From: an uncultured Prevotella sp.
Lineage (GTDB): Bacteria; Bacteroidota; Bacteroidia; Bacteroidales; Bacteroidaceae
Length of the DNA stretch: 51,044 nucleotides
Reading direction: 5' to 3'
Assembly: GCA_946614435.1 (NCBI GenBank)
Contig: CAMOGW010000016.1
Location: forward strand, 1-51,044
Within the stretch, counting starts at the first letter, position 1; every line of letters starts with the position of its first letter. The notes under the pieces were generated by a model. It did not search any database. It saw nothing but the letters and a program-made list of their open reading frames with translations, and was not told the DNA's origin. The position numbers and the translations under genes are program-made. Positions 6,767 to 15,488 of the stretch are shown here, piece by piece.

Positions 6767-8755
6767 TTAGAAGTCCACCAGTTTGTAGGGTCTCTTGCCC
6801 ACTCGGGCTGCGGCGTATGGAAATCCGCTGTTGTGCATGCCTTTCGCCCTAAGCAGGAATACGCGCTGCGCCTGACTGATGATGTAGAAGTCGAGGAAGG
6901 TCTTCTCGTAGTATTGGTAGTAGCGGACCGTGTCGTTGCCAATGTGCGATACGTTTCCAGGAATCACGCTCACATAGCTGAGTGTCTTGGCTTCGTTGGC
7001 AAAAGTGGTGCTGTCGGAGCAGACGATGATGGGCAGTTGGCTGTTCTGCTGATGAATGCGTTCCACCTGAGCCATACAGGCGGCAATCAGCTGTTTCCGT
7101 TCGGAGGTGGAGAGTGGCTCGGAGAAAGTCTCTTCGTTGAAGTCGTTGAGCAAGTTGCAGAAACGAGCCGACACAGTGAGGTAGCGTCCTCCAGTCTCTC
7201 TCAGAATGTTGTCGATACTCTCCTGTAGCCGGTCTGAAGGCTTGAACAGCTCATGGAAAAGAGCCGAGAAGTCGTCGTCATAGCTGAACATGGCATTGCT
7301 GTAGAAATGAAGCTGCAACCGGGGCTCTTTGCACAGCGCCTTGGCAAACTGTTGGCGTTGCCACTCCCGTTCCCATTCGGCGTCGGTCTGCGTGTCCAGT
7401 ACAACGGTCTGAACCTGGCTGGGCGCAAAGCTCACCTCGTCGGCATTGATGCGCCAGTCGTATGTATTGGGCTGCAGATAGTCGGTGAGGGGGAAGGGAT
7501 GGGTGAAAAACAGGCGGAAAGGGCGATTGGCCTCTTTGCATGCGGCATAGAGGCTTACGGCTCCACGCAAACGGTCAACCAATCCGCCACTGGCTGTGTT
7601 GCCGCAGAACATGCTGACGGCATACGGTTCAACGTGACTTTTCGCTCCGGCTTCGGTATAGCTCTTGCTGATCTGCTGTCTTGTCAGCTGCTCAGTGCGC
7701 TCTCGTATTACGTTGAAGCGGTATTTCTCATTTGAGAAGCGCTGTATGATTTTCTCTTTCAGCCACTTAGGCGAATATTTCAGCGCTATCAGCGCCTGTA
7801 GCAGATGCTCGTTGCAAAAGAAGAGAAAGTGGATGCGGTCTTTCATCGGCAGCAGCGAGGGCTCTATTTGGGCATAGGCTTCTGAGAGGTCTGTCTGTAT
7901 CTGTCCGTCAGCATCGAACAGCTCCTCGTAATGCTGTAGATAGTAGGCCATCATGCTGCGCCAACCGTTCAGTACTTTTTGGTTAGCCAGCCGGTATTCC
8001 TCGCTGTCACGACCGAACTTTTGTTTCATCAGATTTGCCAGTTGGGTGTTGTTCTTCAGCAGGTGAAACAACTTGGCCGAAATCTTGTTTGTGATAGAAT
8101 CTTGGTGGATGAGGTAGAAGTATTGGGCTTCTGAAAATGCCACGCGGCTGGCCTTCATCAGGTAATAGCGCTCATCCACCTCGTCTGAATACGTCCAGAT
8201 GGGCTCATGCTCCTCAAGCCACGACATGTTCACCCACATTTCCCTACGATAGAGTCCGCCGTTGCAGCCGATGCGCCACTCAGGCATCGTTTCTTTCACC
8301 AGGTCACTTCCCTTATAGATGCGGCTTGTGTCGAAATCGGCAACGGGCAATGTTTCGGTCACTTCACCCGTGACAAGGTCGGTGAACAGCATCTGTGGAT
8401 ACACAATGTCGGCATCAGTCTCATTCAGCCGTTCCAGCATCTTCTGCAAGTAGTCGTCGGCAAGACGGTCGTCAATATCGAACGGAAGTATCAGGTCGCC
8501 GTTCGACTGGAATACAGCGCGGTCGCGAGGCTGCTTGGCCGAGCCGCTGTTCTGCTGCCAGGTATATCTCACCCGCCGGTCGCTATCACTCAGTGCTCTC
8601 ATCAGTCTGTGGGTGTCGTCGGTCGAACCGTCATCCACTACCACCCATTGCCAATGGCGATAAGTCTGACGGCAAAGGCAGTCGTAAGCGCTTTTAAGGA
8701 ATTGGGCGCCGTTATATATAGGAGTTACAACAGAAATCAGTGTCGCATCTTTCAT
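6767..8755 (-). CDS. Two-domain glycosyltransferase: GT2 plus fucosyltransferase-like domain
   Basis: At 662 residues this is about twice the size of its neighbours. Residues 6-230 are a GT-A family 2 domain (VVTPIYNGAQFL, VVVDDGSTDD, PFDIDDRL, then WTYSDEVDERYYL). Residues 230-370 are helical linker. Residues 380-662 form a second domain: GNTASGGLVDRLRG near 385, IIVCSDSTTFANEA, VIPGNVSHIG and a terminal GMHNSGFPYAAARVGKRP, a pattern like GT-B fucosyltransferases of the GT11/GT23/NodZ type. So it may add two sugars in sequence, the second perhaps fucose; this is inference from motifs. It is the first gene of the operon; no TAnnTTTG box is visible in the 86 bases before it. Confidence 0.78.
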   Translation of the reverse strand: MKDATLISVVTPIYNGAQFLKSAYDCLCRQTYRHWQWVVVDDGSTDDTHRLMRALSDSDRRVRYTWQQNSGSAKQPRDRAVFQSNGDLILPFDIDDRLADDYLQKMLERLNETDADIVYPQMLFTDLVTGEVTETLPVADFDTSRIYKGSDLVKETMPEWRIGCNGGLYRREMWVNMSWLEEHEPIWTYSDEVDERYYLMKASRVAFSEAQYFYLIHQDSITNKISAKLFHLLKNNTQLANLMKQKFGRDSEEYRLANQKVLNGWRSMMAYYLQHYEELFDADGQIQTDLSEAYAQIEPSLLPMKDRIHFLFFCNEHLLQALIALKYSPKWLKEKIIQRFSNEKYRFNVIRERTEQLTRQQISKSYTEAGAKSHVEPYAVSMFCGNTASGGLVDRLRGAVSLYAACKEANRPFRLFFTHPFPLTDYLQPNTYDWRINADEVSFAPSQVQTVVLDTQTDAEWEREWQRQQFAKALCKEPRLQLHFYSNAMFSYDDDFSALFHELFKPSDRLQESIDNILRETGGRYLTVSARFCNLLNDFNEETFSEPLSTSERKQLIAACMAQVERIHQQNSQLPIIVCSDSTTFANEAKTLSYVSVIPGNVSHIGNDTVRYYQYYEKTFLDFYIISQAQRVFLLRAKGMHNSGFPYAAARVGKRPYKLVDF

Positions 8756-8785
8756 TAGAATCAGTTAATGTTTACTATATAACGT

Positions 8786-8814
8786 GGTTTTATCGCGAAT
8801 ATTTTGTATTTTTG
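8786..8814 (+). promoter_or_regulatory. Promoter of iron alcohol dehydrogenase gene
   Basis: TATTTTTG at 8807-8814 with GTTTT near 8787-8791 as a weak -33. It sits inside the longest frame (from 8740), which is why the start was moved to 8842. Confidence 0.65.
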
Positions 8815-8841
8815 CAGCTGCTGATTAAAAAATATGACGCG

Positions 8842-10029
8842 ATGATTAAAGACTTTAATTTTTATGCTCCGACACGTATTGTGTTCGGACGGAATTCGGA
8901 AGATCAGCTGGCTCAGCTGATAAAGGAGAATGGAGGCCAGCGAGTGCTCGTTCACTATGGAGGAGGCTCGGCTCGCCGTTCGGGCTTGCTCGACAAAATC
9001 TTCACCATGCTGCAGGCGGCTGGCATTAGTTATGTGGAGCTGGGCGGCGTGGTCCCTAATCCCTTGCTATCTATGGTGGAAAAGGGCATTGCGCTCTGTA
9101 GGGAGGAGAACATCGACTTCATCCTTGCCGTAGGAGGCGGCAGTGTGATTGACTCGGCCAAGGCTATTGGCTACGGTGTGGGCTATGCCGGTGACGTATG
9201 GGACTTCTGGGATGGCAAGGCCGTTCCGCAGTCATGCCTGCCGATAGGTGTCATGCTGACTATTCCTGCCGCTGGCAGCGAGATGTCGAGCAGCTGTGTA
9301 ATCACCAAGGACGAGGGACTCGTGAAACGTGGCGTAAACAGCGACCTTTGCCGTGCGCGCTTCTGCATCATGAATCCGGAGCGCACTTACACGCTGCCTC
9401 CTTATCAGACTGCTGCCGGTATCACTGACATCATGATGCACACGATGGAGCGCTACTTCTCCAAATATGAGGACATGACCCTGACCGACGCGATTGCCGA
9501 GGCTTTGCTCCGCACCGTGAAGGATTGTGCTGCTGAGGTGCTAAAGCATCCTGAGGATTATCGCAACCGTGCCCAGATCATGTGGGCTGGCTCACTGGCT
9601 CATAACGACCTGACGGAGTGTGGCACCGAGAAAGATTTCGCCACGCATAAGCTGGAGCATGAGCTCAGCGCCCTCTTTGGGGTGACCCACGGTGCCGGAC
9701 TGGCTGCATTGTGGGGAGCGTGGGCCCATTATGTCATGCCGCGCCATGTGTCGCGCTTTGTGCAGTTTGCTGTCAACGTGATGGGTGTCACCAATGACTT
9801 TGCCCATCCTGAGGAGACAGCCTTGAAAGGCATTGAGGCGATGGAGCAGTTCTATCGTTCTATCGGGATGCCCACGAGTATTCCAGAGCTCATTGGCCGG
9901 AAGGTGACCGACGAAGAGATAGCCGATATGGTGACGAAATGTAGTAGGGGAGGTGCGATTACGGTCGGAGCGATGGAAGTGATGCGTCCCTCAGACATGG
10001 AAGCAGTCTATAGAAAAGCAAACGCTTAG
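8842..10029 (+). CDS. Iron-containing alcohol dehydrogenase (butanol dehydrogenase type)
   Basis: The 395-residue enzyme reduces aldehydes to alcohols with NAD(P)H. It opens MIKDFNFYAPTRIVFGRN, as in the YqhD/BdhA group, and has the nucleotide-binding AVGGGSVIDSAKAIGYG. Metal ligands are expected in GITDIMMHTMERYF (Asp, His) and in the two histidine segments HKLEHELSALFGVTHGAGLAAL. The start at 8842 lies 27 bases after the -7 box; the upstream extension would cross the promoter and is not family-like. It is transcribed alone, divergent from the glycan operon, and ends at a perfect 16-bp hairpin. Likely role: redox balancing or aldehyde detoxification; physiological substrate unknown. Confidence 0.93.
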   Translation: MIKDFNFYAPTRIVFGRNSEDQLAQLIKENGGQRVLVHYGGGSARRSGLLDKIFTMLQAAGISYVELGGVVPNPLLSMVEKGIALCREENIDFILAVGGGSVIDSAKAIGYGVGYAGDVWDFWDGKAVPQSCLPIGVMLTIPAAGSEMSSSCVITKDEGLVKRGVNSDLCRARFCIMNPERTYTLPPYQTAAGITDIMMHTMERYFSKYEDMTLTDAIAEALLRTVKDCAAEVLKHPEDYRNRAQIMWAGSLAHNDLTECGTEKDFATHKLEHELSALFGVTHGAGLAALWGAWAHYVMPRHVSRFVQFAVNVMGVTNDFAHPEETALKGIEAMEQFYRSIGMPTSIPELIGRKVTDEEIADMVTKCSRGGAITVGAMEVMRPSDMEAVYRKANA

Positions 10030-10053
10030 TCGGTTTGCTGAATGTGAAGAAAC

Positions 10054-10088
10054 AAAAATACCGTTGGACTCAGTCCAACGGTATTTTT
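10054..10088. terminator. Bidirectional intrinsic terminator
   Basis: A perfect 16-bp inverted repeat (10054-10069 with 10073-10088) has a 3-base loop. The arms end in A5/T5, so it can work for both the dehydrogenase gene and the convergent lipoprotein gene. Confidence 0.9.
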
Positions 10089-10111
10089 CTTTCCCATTAA
10101 GTTCGTAGGAA

Positions 10112-10381
10112 TTACTCAGCACCAGCTGTTGTGTTAGCAGCAGTTGTGTCAGCGGCAGCAGCAGCGGCAGTCATAGAGTCGCAAACAGCCTGGAACTTAG
10201 CAGCGATAGAGTCGGCAGCCATGCCAGTGGTATCACCAACGAGAGCCCAAACAGCAGCTGAGTCAATAACATTCTCAACAACTTCCTCTACTTCAGCAAC
10301 TTCAGCCTCAGGAGCAGCTTTCTTCTCACCGCAAGCTACAAACATTGCAGCTGCTACGAACATAAATGCAATCTTTTTCAT
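10112..10381 (-). CDS. Small Ala/Glu-rich lipoprotein, function unknown
   Basis: The 89-residue product has a lipoprotein signal peptide (MKKIAFMFVAAAMFVAC, lipobox VAC with Cys17), then a short acidic stretch (EAEVAEVEEVVENV) and an alanine/threonine-rich tail. After lipidation it would be about 73 residues and probably anchored in the outer or inner membrane. A longer frame begins at 10414, but the signal peptide starts at 10381. It has its own promoter at 10433-10440 and is flanked by a shared terminator, so it is monocistronic and possibly well expressed. I do not recognise a family; similar small Ala-rich lipoproteins are common in Bacteroidales. Confidence 0.75.
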   Translation of the reverse strand: MKKIAFMFVAAAMFVACGEKKAAPEAEVAEVEEVVENVIDSAAVWALVGDTTGMAADSIAAKFQAVCDSMTAAAAAADTTAANTTAGAE

Positions 10382-10432
10382 TTCTTTGCTTTTTAAAATC
10401 TGTAAAACAATCATTTGTTAATTAAAACGATG

Positions 10433-10440
10433 CAAAGGTA
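10433..10440 (-). promoter_or_regulatory. -7 element of small lipoprotein gene
   Basis: The minus strand reads TACCTTTG followed by CATCG; the leader is about 48 bases. No clear -33 TTTG is seen in the T-rich DNA upstream. Confidence 0.6.
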
Positions 10441-10583
10441 TATATTTTTTTCGATACAGTGATACATTTTTTTTGATTTTTTTGTGGTGTTTTTGTAACT
10501 TTTTTGTAATGCGTTGATTTACAAGTATTTGTGAAATGTTAAAAAATGGTGTAAAATATACCCAAACATGAAATAAGGCACTT

Positions 10584-10617
10584 TTTGGGCGTTTTTAGAA
10601 AAAAAACACTACCTTTG
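10584..10617 (+). promoter_or_regulatory. mtaB promoter
   Basis: TACCTTTG at 10610-10617, with TTTG at 10584-10587 (22-base spacing, slightly long). It leaves a leader of about 27 bases before the ATG at 10649. Confidence 0.65.
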
Positions 10618-10648
10618 TGCGCGTAAACAATACACCTTAATTATATAT

Positions 10649-11977
10649 ATGATAGATACATCAGTCTTTCAAGGCAAAAAGGCGGCTTATGCAACTCTTG
10701 GCTGCAAGCTGAACTTCTCTGAGACATCTACTTTCGGAAAGATGCTGGAGGAACTTGGCGTGAGGGTGGCTTCGAAAGGCGAAACTGCTGATATTTGTTT
10801 GATTAACACCTGTTCGGTGACCGAAGTGGCCGACCACAAATGCCGTCAGGCCATTCACCGCTTGGTGCGCCAGTACCCCGGAGCCTTTGTCGTGGTGACA
10901 GGGTGCTATGCTCAGTTGGAGACCGACGAAGTGGCTCAGATAGAGGGGGTCGATCTGGTGCTTGGCACCAATGAGAAGGCCAGTCTCATACAGTTCCTCT
11001 CCGATGCATGGAGCGGGCAGATTGAAGGGAAGTCGTTCCGGCAGAAGACGAAGGACATCAAGACGTTTGCCCCGAGCTGTTCGCGCGGCAATCGCACGCG
11101 CTTCTTCCTGAAGGTGCAGGACGGGTGTGATTATTTCTGCACCTACTGCACCATTCCTTATGCCCGTGGGTTCAGTCGCAATCCTTCTGTGGCCTCGCTT
11201 GTGGCTCAGGCTGAGGAGGCGGCACGCGAAGGAGGAAAGGAAATCGTGCTGACGGGTGTGAATATCGGCGACTTCGGTAAGACAACGGGCGAGCAGTTCC
11301 TTGACCTGGTGAAGGCGCTCGATGGCGTGCGAGGCATCAGCCGCTATCGCATCAGCAGTCTGGAGCCCGATTTGCTGAGCAATGAACTCATAGCCTATTG
11401 TGCGCAGAGCCGGGCATTCATGCCCCATTTCCACATTCCGCTGCAGAGTGGAAGCGATACGGTGCTGAAGCTGATGCACCGTCACTATGACCGCCAGTTG
11501 TTTGCCGATAAGATTCTGGCCATTAAGCAGTCCATGCCCGAGGCTTTCATCGGTGTAGATGTGATGGTGGGCTGTCGGGGCGAAACGCCCGAATGTTTCG
11601 AGGAGACATACGATTTTCTGCGTTCGCTCCCCGTCACCCAGCTCCATGTGTTTCCTTACTCGGAGCGTCCGGGCACGTCTGCACTGAGCATCCCCTATAT
11701 TGTGCCCGAACGGGAGAAGAAGCTGCGGAGCCGTCGGTTGCTGGAGCTGTCAGACCAGAAGACGCACGAGTTCTATGCAGCCCACATCGGACGGCAGGCC
11801 GAAGTACTCTTCGAGAAAGCCACGCGGGGCAGAGCCATGCACGGTTTCACAGAGAACTATGTGCGTGTGGAGCTATCGCCTGCTGAAGCCCGTCCTGAGT
11901 ACGACAATCAGCTGATGCGCGTAGGCTTGGGCGACTTTAATCATGACGCGACAGCGCTCAAGGCCATAATCCTATAA
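10649..11977 (+). CDS. mtaB: tRNA (N6-threonylcarbamoyladenosine(37)-C2)-methylthiotransferase
   Basis: The 442-residue radical-SAM enzyme converts t6A37 to ms2t6A37 in ANN-decoding tRNAs, stabilising codon pairing. Three N-terminal cysteines for the auxiliary cluster are in TLGCKLNFSE (Cys19), NTCSVT and VTGCYAQ. The radical-SAM CxxxCxxC is DGCDYFCTYCTIPYARG. The last ~65 residues form a TRAM RNA-binding domain. Length and the N-terminal spacing of Cys favour MtaB over MiaB. Followed after 19 bases by a glycosyltransferase in the same direction, likely co-transcribed. Confidence 0.93.
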   Translation: MIDTSVFQGKKAAYATLGCKLNFSETSTFGKMLEELGVRVASKGETADICLINTCSVTEVADHKCRQAIHRLVRQYPGAFVVVTGCYAQLETDEVAQIEGVDLVLGTNEKASLIQFLSDAWSGQIEGKSFRQKTKDIKTFAPSCSRGNRTRFFLKVQDGCDYFCTYCTIPYARGFSRNPSVASLVAQAEEAAREGGKEIVLTGVNIGDFGKTTGEQFLDLVKALDGVRGISRYRISSLEPDLLSNELIAYCAQSRAFMPHFHIPLQSGSDTVLKLMHRHYDRQLFADKILAIKQSMPEAFIGVDVMVGCRGETPECFEETYDFLRSLPVTQLHVFPYSERPGTSALSIPYIVPEREKKLRSRRLLELSDQKTHEFYAAHIGRQAEVLFEKATRGRAMHGFTENYVRVELSPAEARPEYDNQLMRVGLGDFNHDATALKAIIL

Positions 11978-11996
11978 TTTTTTCTGATTTTGCGAA

Positions 11997-13016
11997 ATGG
12001 ATAAACTTGCCATCGTTATTCTGAACTGGAATGGTGAGAAGATGCTTCGCCAGTATCTTCCCAGTGTCCTGAAGTATTCGTGTGAGGAGGCTGTGGTCTA
12101 TGTTGCCGACAATGCCTCGACCGACAATTCCGTGCCCATGCTGAAAGAGAACTTTCCTGAATGCAGGCTCATTCTGCTGGAGAAGAATTGGGGCTTTGCC
12201 GACGGCTACAACAAAGCCTTGGCGCGGATTGAGGCCGAATATTACCTGCTGCTGAATTCCGACATAGAGGTGACCCCTCATTGGCTCACGCCTTTGCTCA
12301 GCTACATGGACGGTCATGCCGATGTGGCAGCATGCCAGCCCAAGCTGCTCTCTATGGCCGATCGTGACAGTTTCGAATATGCAGGTGCCTGTGGAGGATT
12401 CCTCGACCGATACGGCTATCCTTTCTGCCGGGGGCGCATCTTCGAGACTGTAGAGCACGACAGCGGACAGTATGATACTCCTGCTGACATCTTCTGGGCC
12501 ACAGGTGCTGCCCTTCTTGTGCGCGCGTGTATATATAATAAGGTGGGAGGCTTAGACGGGCGGTTCTTTGCCCACAACGAAGAGATTGATTTGTGCTGGA
12601 GGCTTCGCATCAGAGGGCATCGGATAGTCTGTATTCCTGAGAGTAAAGTCTATCATGTGGGAGGGGGGACACTTCCGAAGAGCAATCCCATGAAGACCTT
12701 CCTGAACTTCCGCAACAATCTCACCATGCTCTACAAATGCTTGCCCGACGATGAGCTACACTTGGTGATGTGTGTGCGCTGGCTGCTCGACTATGTGGCA
12801 GCTTGGGAAATGCTCATTCTGAAGCGTAGCTGGAGCGATTTCAAGGCGGTATGCCGTGCGCGGCGGGCATTCAAGCGATGGAAGGCTGATTTCGAGGCCG
12901 ACAGGAAGGCCATTCAGCAGAGTCGCGTGCTAAAAAACATACCAGAGCAACGCAGATTCATGTTGCTCTGGCAGTATTACGCTAAGGGGCGTCGGCACTA
13001 TTCCGACTTGCCCTGA
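11997..13016 (+). CDS. Family 2 glycosyltransferase (rhamnosyl/galactofuranosyl type)
   Basis: The 339-residue protein has VILNWNGEKMLRQYL, VADNASTDNSVPML, LLNSDIEVTPHWL and FFAHNEEIDLCWRLRIRG, then YHVGGGTLPK. This motif set (ILNWNG, DNxSTD, NSDxEV) is that of WbbL/GlfT-like GT2 enzymes, often rhamnosyl- or galactofuranosyl-transferases. The C-terminal ~90 residues (MCVRWLLDYVAAWEMLIL and a very basic stretch) look amphipathic and membrane-associated. It follows mtaB closely, an arrangement seen in other Bacteroidales. It ends 13 bases before the convergent DUF4861 gene, with no hairpin between. The sugar is inferred only from motif style. Confidence 0.88.
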   Translation: MDKLAIVILNWNGEKMLRQYLPSVLKYSCEEAVVYVADNASTDNSVPMLKENFPECRLILLEKNWGFADGYNKALARIEAEYYLLLNSDIEVTPHWLTPLLSYMDGHADVAACQPKLLSMADRDSFEYAGACGGFLDRYGYPFCRGRIFETVEHDSGQYDTPADIFWATGAALLVRACIYNKVGGLDGRFFAHNEEIDLCWRLRIRGHRIVCIPESKVYHVGGGTLPKSNPMKTFLNFRNNLTMLYKCLPDDELHLVMCVRWLLDYVAAWEMLILKRSWSDFKAVCRARRAFKRWKADFEADRKAIQQSRVLKNIPEQRRFMLLWQYYAKGRRHYSDLP

Positions 13017-13029
13017 GCGGCGGCGAGGA

Positions 13030-14265
13030 TTATTTCCTTTCAACGGAGAGCACGATGGGGTTCTCCGTTTCTTTTTTCCATTCCTTCAGCCAACTGAACC
13101 ATTCTTTGGCACTGTGGAACCCGAACTCCTCGTTGGCTGAGCAGTAGGCCACCTTATAGGCTATATGGTTAGTGGCAGTCTTCACCACGAAGGTGTAGTT
13201 GCCGCCCTGTTCAGCCTCGTCGGCCTTCTCCTCGCTGGCGATGTTCTGCTTCTGCAGGCTGATGGCCAGTCCTACGGTCTCGCGGTTCCACTTTGCGGTG
13301 TCGGTCGAGGGCCAGTCGGTGCCCCAGCAGGCGCGTAGTCCCTTCTTGTCGGAGAACTCCTCTGAGCCCTTCACCTTGATGATGCCTGTAGAGAACAGGT
13401 AGTCGGCCACGTCGCGGTTGAAGAACACGTCGATGTCGGTATCGCGATGACCGGCATACTGCGTGTAGCGAATCGTCATGTTGACGGGCTGCTTCGCGGC
13501 ATCGGCCTTCCATCCCTTGTCAATGATCTCGACGATGGTGCGCAGTGGTCCGTAGCTGATGATGCGCTGCGTGCGCGACTTCACGGGGTCGATCATCGTT
13601 GGCTCCTTTCCGTTCCATCCTCTGAAAGCACCCAGTCCGAATGAGTTGCCCACCCATAGCACGTCGTCGCCATAGCCATCTTTCTTCTGTGCTGCCGAGG
13701 TGTAGAACTGCGTCTCTTTCAGCTCTAAGCGCTTCTTGAACTTGCCGTAGAGGTCGAGCGTCTGCCGTTTGTCGAAGTAGATGCGTATGCCGTTCAGCTC
13801 GCTCTCAAAGCTCACGCCGTGATGGTGCTGCAGATTGTAGGAGTTGGCGCAGTCGCCACGTGCCGTGATGCTCTCTATATAATTGTTGTGCTTGTTCTTC
13901 TCCTTCACTTTGTCGTTGCGCATCAGCATTTCGGTATATACGCGCGCCGGATAGTCCTTGGGCGTTCCGTCGCTCAGCAGACTGACGGTGTAAGTCTTTG
14001 CCTCCTTGCCTTTGAGGTCAGCCAGAAAGCAAAGTTCGTCGAACTGCTCGTCCTGATCCAAATCATCGAGCTGGGAAGCTATTTCTTGTCCGTCGGCCAG
14101 CTGAACCTTGGCCGACCTTACATCTCCATAGGGGCTGAGGGCAATCACGACCGGTTGGTCGGTGCGATCGGTTTTCAACGGGTTCTTCACAGTGACGTTC
14201 AACGTCGTCTGAGCATTCAGGTACAAGCAGCCGAAAAGGGCGCAGAAGATTAGTTTTTGTTTCAT
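13030..14265 (-). CDS. Secreted DUF4861 family protein
   Basis: The 411-residue protein has a signal peptide (MKQKLIFCALFGCLYLNAQ) and a single DUF4861 domain thereafter. Markers shared with the C-terminal half of the gene at 17763-20096 are an N-terminal beta domain with QLDDLDQDEQFDEL, a central HHGVSFESELNGIRIYFD and GPLRTIVEI. The domain is linked to glycan use in Bacteroidetes by neighbourhood; I know no settled reaction for it. The frame could start four codons earlier (14277), but the signal peptide begins at 14265. Its promoter (14285-14292) leaves a leader of about 15 bases. It is transcribed alone toward the mtaB operon. Probably periplasmic or exported, acting on oligosaccharides; that is inference. 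Confidence 0.82.
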   Translation of the reverse strand: MKQKLIFCALFGCLYLNAQTTLNVTVKNPLKTDRTDQPVVIALSPYGDVRSAKVQLADGQEIASQLDDLDQDEQFDELCFLADLKGKEAKTYTVSLLSDGTPKDYPARVYTEMLMRNDKVKEKNKHNNYIESITARGDCANSYNLQHHHGVSFESELNGIRIYFDKRQTLDLYGKFKKRLELKETQFYTSAAQKKDGYGDDVLWVGNSFGLGAFRGWNGKEPTMIDPVKSRTQRIISYGPLRTIVEIIDKGWKADAAKQPVNMTIRYTQYAGHRDTDIDVFFNRDVADYLFSTGIIKVKGSEEFSDKKGLRACWGTDWPSTDTAKWNRETVGLAISLQKQNIASEEKADEAEQGGNYTFVVKTATNHIAYKVAYCSANEEFGFHSAKEWFSWLKEWKKETENPIVLSVERK

Positions 14266-14284
14266 AATGAGCTCCATTTTTCTA

Positions 14285-14292
14285 CAAAAGTA
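14285..14292 (-). promoter_or_regulatory. -7 element of DUF4861 gene
   Basis: The minus strand reads TACTTTTG ending 20 bases before ATG 14265. No good -33 is visible. It is back to back with the promoter at 14333-14363. Confidence 0.6.
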
Positions 14293-14332
14293 AACAAATA
14301 GCCTCGCATTTTTAATTATTTTAGGTTAAAAT

Positions 14333-14363
14333 TTTGTTTTTAAAGGTATTTTTAGTAATTTTG
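14333..14363 (+). promoter_or_regulatory. Promoter of GldB-like lipoprotein gene
   Basis: A textbook match: TTTG (14333-14336), exactly 19 bases, TAATTTTG (14356-14363). It lies inside the longest frame starting at 14334, which rules that start out. Confidence 0.85.
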
Positions 14364-14393
14364 CGGCATTATTTAACAGTCACAGGACTATTC

Positions 14394-15158
14394 GTGAAGA
14401 AAATCTACCTCATATTGTTATGTATCATGTTCACTTGCTTCGGTTGCAAGTGGCGCTTGCAGTCGGGTTCGCATTCAGAATCGGACATGGTGATAGAGCG
14501 CTATGACCGGCTAGAGGCTTCCTTCCTGACCACAGGCGACTTCTCGGCTTTGCAACAGATGCAGACACGCTATCCCATGCAGACACGCAGGCTGATTGAA
14601 GACGTGATAAAGCTGGGTAAAGTCGATGATGCCCATATCAATGTTCGTTTTCTTTCCTTCTTTCAAGACAGCACCTTGCAGGCGCTCATAGCAGAAGTGG
14701 GACGCCAGTATGAAAAAATGGATGATATTGACAAACAGCTATCGAAATCGTTCGGGCGAATGACTCATTTGCTGCCTGAGCTGAAACACCCTGAGGTCTA
14801 TACGCAGATAGGTTCGCTGGATCAGAGTGTCGTGGTGGACGGCACACTCCTCGGCATCTCGCTCGACAAGTATCTTGGGGCTGACTATCCGCTTTACGTG
14901 AAGTATGGCTATTCAGAGAAGCAGCGCTCCATGATGCTGCGCGACTATATAGTGCCCGACTGTCTGGGCTTCTATTTGCTGAGCCATTACCCGGCTCCGT
15001 CCGATTCGCTGCGCCTTCAGCACATGGGGCGCATTCAGCACACGGTGAATTGCCTGATGGACCGGAAAATTTTTGAAAATGCTCATGTAGAGGAAGCTCG
15101 CCATTATATGAACAATCACAAAGGTCTTACTTTCGCTGAATTATTGGAAGGAAAGTAA
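14394..15158 (+). CDS. GldB-like lipoprotein
   Basis: From the GTG at 14394 the protein has 254 residues: a lipoprotein signal (VKKIYLILLCIMFTCFGC, Cys18), then an all-helical soluble domain with LGISLDKYLGADYPLYV and IVPDCLGFYLLSHY, the pattern of the GldB family (structurally like metal-dependent DUF2268 proteins but without a zinc HExxH). GldB is needed for gliding in Flavobacterium, yet homologs are widespread in non-gliding Bacteroidales, so motility should not be inferred. The GTG start fits both the promoter position (leader about 26 bases) and the signal peptide. Transcribed alone; no clear terminator, but a large palindrome follows. Confidence 0.75.
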   Translation: MKKIYLILLCIMFTCFGCKWRLQSGSHSESDMVIERYDRLEASFLTTGDFSALQQMQTRYPMQTRRLIEDVIKLGKVDDAHINVRFLSFFQDSTLQALIAEVGRQYEKMDDIDKQLSKSFGRMTHLLPELKHPEVYTQIGSLDQSVVVDGTLLGISLDKYLGADYPLYVKYGYSEKQRSMMLRDYIVPDCLGFYLLSHYPAPSDSLRLQHMGRIQHTVNCLMDRKIFENAHVEEARHYMNNHKGLTFAELLEGK

Positions 15159-15227
15159 GATGGTGGTATCATTCGCCTTAGAATGAGGGAGGTATCACCA
15201 TAGTTGTAGGGATGATTTAGGTTATTT

Positions 15228-15301
15228 GAGTATAAGCAGCGGTAGCGGATTATATAATCGGCTATAGCGGACTATATAATCCGCTACCGCTGCTTATACT
15301 C
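15228..15301. repeat. 74-base near-perfect palindrome
   Basis: Arms 15228-15256 and 15273-15301 are 29 bases and perfectly complementary (GAGTATAAGCAGCGGTAGCG... at the outer side). The 16 bases between include the palindrome GCTATAGC exactly at the centre, so 35 of 37 base pairs form. Inside, AGCGGATTATATAATC and AGCGGACTATATAATC form a near-direct repeat. There is no T-run, so it is not a classic terminator. Confidence 0.92.
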
Positions 15302-15456
15302 GTTTAGCCTATTTGCTCCCGCTAAAACTAATGTATCTCCCCGTTAAATAGGAGTAATGCCCCCGCTTCTTACATTTGTGGCAAAAGATTGGTTGTTGAT
15401 GTAGATACAAATGTGTTTATTTGTGTGAAATAAATCGTTAATTCAGAAATATTTGC

Positions 15457-15464
15457 TAACTTTG
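15457..15464 (+). promoter_or_regulatory. -7 element of peptidase gene
   Basis: TAACTTTG followed by CACG, 24 bases before ATG 15489. The longest frame starts at 15453, upstream of this element, and is therefore unlikely. Confidence 0.65.
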
Positions 15465-15488
15465 CACGAAAAGTTCAAACAGGAAAAT

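Larger units (their letters stand above)
15159..15488. other. Intergenic region with large palindrome, no gene seen
   Basis: The 330 bases between the GldB-like and peptidase genes hold a weak 6-bp stem right after the stop (15161-15198, ATGGTG/CACCAT), a 74-base palindrome (15228-15301) and the peptidase promoter (15457-15464). No coding frame is convincing. Confidence 0.7.

Noticed and set aside
14394..15158. GldB-like protein as evidence of gliding motility
   Set aside because: No other gld or spr gene is present, and GldB-like lipoproteins occur in non-gliding Bacteroidales.
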